A DNA stretch of 28,440 nt from Erwinia sp. SLM-02. GTDB taxonomy: Bacteria; Pseudomonadota; Gammaproteobacteria; Enterobacterales; Enterobacteriaceae. Each line of letters begins with the position of its first letter. Positions within the stretch are counted from its first letter, which is position 1. Location: NCBI RefSeq assembly GCF_037450285.1, contig NZ_JAQISN010000008.1, positions 1 to 28,440 of the forward strand, written 5' to 3'. Under the pieces are notes generated by a model. The model saw nothing but the letters and a program-made list of their open reading frames with translations. It was not told where the DNA came from and did not search any database. Shown here piece after piece: positions 24,287-28,440 of this stretch. The position numbers and the translations under genes were made by a program.

Positions 24287-24952
24287 ATGAAACTAATGCT
24301 TCCTTTTCGTATCCCTGTTCTCACTCTGCTGCTGCTGTTAACCGGCTGCGGTTCGCATTCCGATCTGCCCGATTTTACCGCCAGCGGCTATCTTGCCGAT
24401 CGAGGTGCCGTAAGGATATGGCGGAAGGATGACCAGAAAAAAATCGCCCATATGATGACCATCTTTACCCCTTTTAGCGGTGGCGCAACGGAAACGACGG
24501 ATTATCAGTGGCAGGATGGCAAACCGGTGTCGATTGAACGTCATACTGCTGGCCAACAGCCTGATGACGTGACGCTGCGTTTCGATCACGATGGCGCGTT
24601 AAGCTTTATGCAGCGCCAGCTTGCCGGGCACCGGGAGCCATTATCTGCTGATGAAGTGGCGCTTTATCAGTTTGATGCGCAGCGGATGGTCAAGATCAGT
24701 GATGACCTGCTCAGCGGGCGGGTGATGCTGACGCAGGGAGTCTGGTCGTTGGGCGGCACGGTAAAAACCTGTCAGGGGAATGAAGTGAGGCCCGACTTCG
24801 ATATGCTTGAACGAGAGCACATTGATAAACAGCAGAACACCTCCGCCACTCCACTCAGCGTTGCCTGGCTGGAAACACCCGGTGATACCCAACTGCTGTT
24901 GGTCAGCACGGAAGATTTCTGTAAGAGCGAGCCGAAAGACGCGGATTTCTAG
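24287..24952 (+). CDS. yjaH: YjaH, DUF1481 family lipoprotein
   Basis: A 221-residue protein with a lipoprotein signal peptide: basic start, hydrophobic IPVLTLLLLL, and lipobox LTGC with the lipidated cysteine at about residue 21. The following Gly and the lack of Asp at +2 suggest outer-membrane sorting. The family is DUF1481, the position after hupA matching E. coli yjaH. Function unknown. The start is less certain because no clear ribosome binding site precedes ATG 24287, and a second ATG is present three codons later. It converges on purD; in E. coli zraP and zraSR lie between the two, here there are 148 bases only. Confidence 0.85.
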   Translation: MKLMLPFRIPVLTLLLLLTGCGSHSDLPDFTASGYLADRGAVRIWRKDDQKKIAHMMTIFTPFSGGATETTDYQWQDGKPVSIERHTAGQQPDDVTLRFDHDGALSFMQRQLAGHREPLSADEVALYQFDAQRMVKISDDLLSGRVMLTQGVWSLGGTVKTCQGNEVRPDFDMLEREHIDKQQNTSATPLSVAWLETPGDTQLLLVSTEDFCKSEPKDADF

Positions 24953-24996
24953 CCTGGCGGTGGGTGAGATGAGCGCGCCGGGTTTTCATCAGAGGT

Positions 24997-25030
24997 AAAA
25001 AAGGGGCGGGGATTATTCATCCACCCCTTC
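24997..25030 (-). terminator. Terminator of purHD
   Basis: On the - strand AAGGGG (25029-25024) pairs with CCCCTT (25006-25001), with GGAT/ATCC continuing the stem past a small internal loop, and TTTT follows directly. It sits about 70 bases after the purD stop. In the other direction the hairpin is followed by TTCTGAG only. Confidence 0.7.
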
Positions 25031-25100
25031 TGAGTGTGTCAGGCATCACGCCCGGCAGCAGACACGCGTTCTCTGCCCTGGGTGCGACCGACCGGCATCG

Positions 25101-26381
25101 TTACTTACGGTCGATGGCGCGGTAGCCGATGTCTTTACGGCAGAAGCTGCCTTTCCAGGAGATTGGCTGCGCCAGCTCGTAAGCACGCTTCTGTGCGGCA
25201 GCGACATCTGCACCCAGTGCGGTAACGCACAGTACGCGCCCGCCGTTGGTGACCACCAGGTCGTCTTCCAGGGTGGTACCCGCGTGGAATACCTTACCGT
25301 CGGCGACTTCTTCCAGCGGTAAACCGTGAATTTGATCGCCAGTGGCGTAATCACCCGGATAACCACCGGCTGCCAGTACCACACCCAGTGACGGGCGAGG
25401 ATCCCAGACGGAATCTTTCTGATCCAGTTTACCGTCAACGGCGGCCAGGCAGAGATCAACCAGATCCGACTGCAGGCGCAGCATGATCGGTTGAGTTTCC
25501 GGATCGCCGAAGCGGCAGTTAAACTCGATCACCTTCGGCTGGCCGCTTTTATCGATCATCAGACCGGCATACAGAAAACCGGTGTAGACGTTGCCTTCAG
25601 CTGCCATGCCGCGCACGGTTGGCCAGATCACCTCATCCATCACGCGCTGGTGGATTTCATCGGTCACTACCGGGGCCGGGGAGTAGGCCCCCATACCGCC
25701 GGTGTTCGGGCCGGTATCCGCATCGCCAACGCGCTTATGGTCCTGGCTGGTGGCCATTGGCAGCACGTTCTCGCCGTCAACCATCACGATGAAGCTGGCT
25801 TCTTCGCCATCAAGGAACTCTTCCACCACGATGCGGTGACCCGCATCGCCGAACGCGTTACCGGCCAGCATATCCTGGATGGCGTCTTCGGCTTCCTGCA
25901 GCGTCATCGCCACAATCACGCCTTTACCCGCAGCAAGGCCATCGGCCTTGATCACGATGGGGGCACCTTTCTCACGCACGTAGGCGAGGGCTGGCTCAAC
26001 TTCAGTAAAGTTCTGGTATTCCGCCGATGGGATCTGATGGCGGGCCAGGAAGTCCTTAGTGAAGGCTTTAGAACCTTCCAACTGCGCAGCGGCCTGAGTG
26101 GGGCCAAAGATTTTCAGACCGGCCGCGCGGAATGTATCCACCACGCCTTTCACCAGCGGCGCTTCCGGACCAACGATGGTCAGATCGATTTTCTCACTCA
26201 GAGCAAAGTCCAGCAGGCCCTGAATGTCGGTTGGGCTGATAGCCACGTTCTGCAGCGCAGGCTCCAGTGCGGTACCTGCATTGCCCGGCGCAACGAACAC
26301 GGTGTCAGCCAGCGGTGACTGAGCGGCTTTCCAGGCAAGCGCATGTTCACGGCCGCCGTTACCAATAACCAAAATTTTCAT
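25101..26381 (-). CDS. purD: Phosphoribosylamine-glycine ligase (GAR synthetase)
   Basis: PurD joins glycine to phosphoribosylamine with ATP, the second step of de novo purine synthesis. The 426-residue product (E. coli 429) begins MKILVIGNGGREHALAWK, shows the ATP-grasp part with GAPIVIKADGLAAGKGV, the EEFLDGEEAS strand, and the metal-binding VIEFNCRFGDPETQ. The tail is three residues shorter. The start lies 14 bases after the purH stop, so purH and purD form one operon under the PurR-controlled promoter at 28.1 kb. Confidence 0.98.
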   Translation of the reverse strand: MKILVIGNGGREHALAWKAAQSPLADTVFVAPGNAGTALEPALQNVAISPTDIQGLLDFALSEKIDLTIVGPEAPLVKGVVDTFRAAGLKIFGPTQAAAQLEGSKAFTKDFLARHQIPSAEYQNFTEVEPALAYVREKGAPIVIKADGLAAGKGVIVAMTLQEAEDAIQDMLAGNAFGDAGHRIVVEEFLDGEEASFIVMVDGENVLPMATSQDHKRVGDADTGPNTGGMGAYSPAPVVTDEIHQRVMDEVIWPTVRGMAAEGNVYTGFLYAGLMIDKSGQPKVIEFNCRFGDPETQPIMLRLQSDLVDLCLAAVDGKLDQKDSVWDPRPSLGVVLAAGGYPGDYATGDQIHGLPLEEVADGKVFHAGTTLEDDLVVTNGGRVLCVTALGADVAAAQKRAYELAQPISWKGSFCRKDIGYRAIDRK

Positions 26382-26395
26382 TCGAGACTCCGTAA

Positions 26396-27985
26396 TTAAT
26401 GGCGGAAATGACGCATGTCGGTAAAGATCATCGCAATGCCGTGTTCATCGGCCGCGGCAATCACTTCGTCATCGCGAATCGATCCACCCGGCTGGATCAC
26501 GCAGGTAATCCCCACGGCGGCAGCGGCATCGATACCATCGCGGAACGGGAAGAAGGCATCAGAGGCCATGGCTGAGCCTTTAACTTCCAGGCCTTCATCA
26601 GCGGCTTTGATACCGGCAATTTTTGCAGAGTAGACGCGGCTCATCTGGCCTGCACCTATCCCAATGGTCATATTGTCACGGGCATAGACGATGGCGTTAG
26701 ATTTGACGAATTTAGCCACTTTCCAGCAGAACAGCGCATCACGCAGCTCCTGCTCGCTCGGCTGGCGCTTGCTGACCACGCGCAGCTGGCTCTCATTGAC
26801 CATGCCCAGATCGCGATCCTGCACCAGCAGGCCGCCGTTCACGCGCTTGAAGTCCAGACCGTTCTGGCGCTGCTGCCACTGGCCGCAGGTCAGTACGCGA
26901 ACGTTTTGCTTCGCAGCGGTCACTTTCAGGGCCGCTTCGCTGGCAGATGGCGCAATGATCACTTCCACAAACTGACGGCTGATAATGGCCTGAGCCGTGG
27001 CTTCATCCAGCTCGCGGTTGAACGCGATGATCCCGCCAAAGGCTGAAGTTGGGTCGGTTTTGTACGCGCGTTCGTAGGCATCAAGAATCGAGCCACCGAC
27101 CGCCACGCCACACGGGTTGGCATGCTTAACGATGACGCAGGCTGGCTGGTCAAACTCTTTTACGCATTCCAGTGCCGCGTCGGTATCGGCGATGTTGTTA
27201 TAAGAAAGCGCTTTGCCCTGAACCTGCTGCGCGGTAGCCACCGAGGCTTCGGAAACATTCTCTTCTATATAGAAGGCCGCATCCTGATGGCTGTTCTCAC
27301 CGTAGCGCATATCCTGCTTCTTGATGAAGTTCAGATTCAGCGTACGTGGGAAACGACCGGCAGGGGCCGAGGTCTCACCATGATAGGCAGGAACAAGGCT
27401 ACCAAAGTAGTTGGCGATCATGCCGTCGTAGGCGGCGGTATGTTCGAATGCCTTGATAGCCAGATCGAAACGGGTTTCCAGCGTCAGCGAGTTCTCGTTG
27501 GCGTCCAGCTCGGCCACGATAGTCTGGTAGTCGCTGCTCTTCACTACGATCGCCACGTCTTTGTGGTTCTTGGCAGCAGAGCGAACCATGGTGGGGCCAC
27601 CGATATCGATATTCTCTACCGCATCTTCCAGCGAGCAGCCTTCGCGTGCAACGGTCTGGGCAAACGGATAAAGGTTAACGACGACCATATCAATAGGAGA
27701 GATGCTGTGCTCGGACATGATGGCGTCGTCCTGACCGCGGCGTCCTAAGATGCCACCATGCACTTTCGGGTGCAGCGTTTTGACGCGTCCATCCATCATT
27801 TCCGGGAAACCGGTGTAGTCAGACACTTCAGTCACGGGCAGGCCAGCATCGGCCAGCAGGCGGGCGGTACCGCCAGTGGAGAGCAGCTCTACGCCACGTT
27901 GAGAAAGCGCCTGAGCGAATTCGAGGATACCGGCTTTGTCAGACACGCTGAGCAGCGCGCGGCGTACAGGACGACGTTGTTGCAT
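26396..27985 (-). CDS. purH: Bifunctional AICAR transformylase / IMP cyclohydrolase
   Basis: PurH carries out the last two steps of de novo IMP synthesis: formylation of AICAR with 10-formyl-THF, then ring closure. The 529-residue product has the E. coli length. The N-terminal cyclohydrolase domain (about 1-195) includes ALLSVSDKAGI, LLSTGGTA, GRVKTLHPKVHGGIL; the C-terminal transformylase domain has the catalytic KHANPCG motif and the RYGENSHQ segment. ATG 27985 gives the standard MQQRRPVRRALLSVSDK start; the open frame reaches 28228 but this covers the promoter and leader. purD follows after 14 bases. Confidence 0.98.
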   Translation of the reverse strand: MQQRRPVRRALLSVSDKAGILEFAQALSQRGVELLSTGGTARLLADAGLPVTEVSDYTGFPEMMDGRVKTLHPKVHGGILGRRGQDDAIMSEHSISPIDMVVVNLYPFAQTVAREGCSLEDAVENIDIGGPTMVRSAAKNHKDVAIVVKSSDYQTIVAELDANENSLTLETRFDLAIKAFEHTAAYDGMIANYFGSLVPAYHGETSAPAGRFPRTLNLNFIKKQDMRYGENSHQDAAFYIEENVSEASVATAQQVQGKALSYNNIADTDAALECVKEFDQPACVIVKHANPCGVAVGGSILDAYERAYKTDPTSAFGGIIAFNRELDEATAQAIISRQFVEVIIAPSASEAALKVTAAKQNVRVLTCGQWQQRQNGLDFKRVNGGLLVQDRDLGMVNESQLRVVSKRQPSEQELRDALFCWKVAKFVKSNAIVYARDNMTIGIGAGQMSRVYSAKIAGIKAADEGLEVKGSAMASDAFFPFRDGIDAAAAVGITCVIQPGGSIRDDEVIAAADEHGIAMIFTDMRHFRH

Positions 27986-28083
27986 GGTGGTTTTATCCCT
28001 TGGCTTTGGATCGCATATAAAGAGCGTTATATGAAGCTTAGTCTTTCTCTTCTCTATATAGAGGAAGATAAGTTTCAGGTAAC

Positions 28084-28098
28084 GCCCCTGAAAGGGGC
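28084..28098 (-). other. Stem-loop in the purH leader
   Basis: GCCCC (28084-28088) and GGGGC (28094-28098) form a 5-bp hairpin close to the probable 5' end of the purHD message; a second stem around CTCTATATAGAG follows nearer the gene, at about 28051-28062. Neither has a T-run, so they look like leader structure rather than an attenuator. Confidence 0.4.
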
Positions 28099-28115
28099 TT
28101 CCATTACGCGCGGGC

Positions 28116-28121
28116 ATTGTA
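28116..28121 (-). promoter_or_regulatory. -10 element of the purHD promoter
   Basis: On the - strand TACAAT stands immediately downstream of the PurR box. The -35 is poor: GAGCAA at 17 bp, with the better TTGACG about 22 bp away. This suggests a promoter open to repression by PurR bound across the spacer. Start site inferred near 28109. Confidence 0.6.
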
Positions 28122-28137
28122 GCGAAAACGTTTGCGT
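28122..28137. promoter_or_regulatory. PurR operator (pur box) of purHD
   Basis: GCGAAAACGTTTGCGT fits the 16-bp PurR consensus (ACGCAAACGTTTTCGT read on the other strand, with one end base changed) and has the central ACGTTT core. It lies between the -10 and -35 of purH, so PurR with hypoxanthine or guanine should block the polymerase. Confidence 0.88.
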
Positions 28138-28169
28138 GTTGCTCGTCAAAATTGTCATTCAATAAAGAA

Positions 28170-28190
28170 TGTGGATAAGTTTGTGCATAA
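28170..28190 (-). promoter_or_regulatory. Two adjacent DnaA-box matches
   Basis: On the - strand TTATCCACA (28178-28170) is a perfect DnaA box and TTATGCACA (28190-28182) matches TTATNCACA; they have the same orientation and are three bases apart. They lie between the purH promoter and the rrn P1 upstream region. Function is inferred. Confidence 0.6.
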
Positions 28191-28230
28191 ACAGGTATAA
28201 GGCGGGGTTTTGCTGTGGAATGCAGCAAAC

Positions 28231-28282
28231 GGTAAAATTATCGCAATTTAGCCCTTGTCAGCCGTCGAGAACTCCCTATAAT
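28231..28282 (+). promoter_or_regulatory. rRNA operon promoter P1 with UP element
   Basis: TTGTCA at 28255-28260 and TATAAT at 28277-28282 with 16-bp spacing, followed by GCGCAACC and a start A at 28291, match the rrn P1 promoters of E. coli almost base for base. The GC-rich discriminator is the usual feature for ppGpp/DksA control. The AT-rich GGTAAAATTATCGCAATTT upstream is in place for a UP element. The location next to purH corresponds to rrnE. Confidence 0.93.
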
Positions 28283-28376
28283 GCGCAACCACTGAGACGG
28301 CACAACGACTGAGAGGTCAGCCACTCAGAGGTTCAGGAAGTCTCTGAATCGCCGGAAAAAACTTCTCAAAAAGAAG

Positions 28377-28404
28377 TTGACTCCGAAGGAGAAGAGCGTA
28401 ATAT
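28377..28404 (+). promoter_or_regulatory. rRNA operon promoter P2
   Basis: TTGACT at 28377-28382 and TAATAT at 28399-28404 are separated by 16 bp, about 120 bases after P1, the usual P1-P2 distance. The -35 begins at the right arm of a hairpin, AACTTCT (28360-28366)/AGAAGTT (28372-28378). The 16S gene itself is beyond the window end. Confidence 0.85.
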
Positions 28405-28440
28405 ACGCCTCCTCGCAGCAGGAAGCCTCGGCACTGACTG

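Noticed and set aside
27986..28228. Upstream extension of the purH reading frame (81 more codons)
   Set aside because: This part contains the purH promoter, the PurR box and leader hairpins; the enzyme's normal length and start fit ATG 27985.
28209..28229. TTTGCTG/CAGCAAA inverted repeat upstream of rrn P1
   Set aside because: A 7-bp stem without a T-run on either strand and no known protein motif; it may be part of the rrn upstream region but I cannot support a call.

Overview
The window is a chromosomal stretch from an enterobacterium, most likely Erwiniaceae (Erwinia/Pantoea group). The translation and RNA-polymerase proteins are close to what I recall of their Escherichia coli counterparts: RpoB has the same length and residue numbering, HU-alpha appears to differ at one residue, and SecE and NusG are nearly the same. 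The gene order follows the E. coli tufB-to-rrnE region but carries several Erwinia-like insertions and deletions. No database search was possible, so the genus is an inference.

Layout. 1-8.2 kb: end of tuf, then secE-nusG, rplKA, rplJL-rpoB on the + strand, continuing with rpoC to 12.5 kb. The regulatory sites are easy to read: a rplK promoter embedded in the nusG terminator hairpin, a likely L1 operator, the rplJ promoter and L10 leader, the rplL-rpoB attenuator, and the strong terminator after rpoC. 12.6-15.7 kb is an accessory segment where E. coli has htrC and thiHGSF: a secreted DUF1176 protein (+), a small DUF1127 protein (-) and a MocR-type GntR/aminotransferase regulator (+), the last two divergent around a shared region with repeated motifs. 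15.8-18.6 kb: a shortened thiamin operon, thiCE only, under a TPP riboswitch (-).

18.7-24.2 kb: rsd (-), nudC (+), an AT-rich block with a membrane-anchored bactofilin that E. coli K-12 lacks at this place, then hemE-nfi-yjaG and hupA (+). 24.3-28.0 kb: the lipoprotein gene yjaH (+) converging on the purHD operon (-); zraP/zraSR, found here in E. coli, are absent. 28.0-28.44 kb: a divergent control region with a PurR box for purH, two DnaA-box matches, and the tandem P1/P2 promoters of an rRNA operon whose 16S gene lies beyond the window.

Functionally this is mostly growth-related core machinery (translation, transcription, RNA polymerase control by Rsd, purine, haem and thiamin synthesis, NAD-RNA decapping). 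I saw no CRISPR array, insertion sequence, phage or toxin module. The points worth a second look are the missing thiFSGH genes, the bactofilin insertion with a possible internal start, the repeat-containing mocR control region, a Ser in place of the conserved Nudix-box Gly in NudC, and the DnaA boxes between purH and the rrn promoters.
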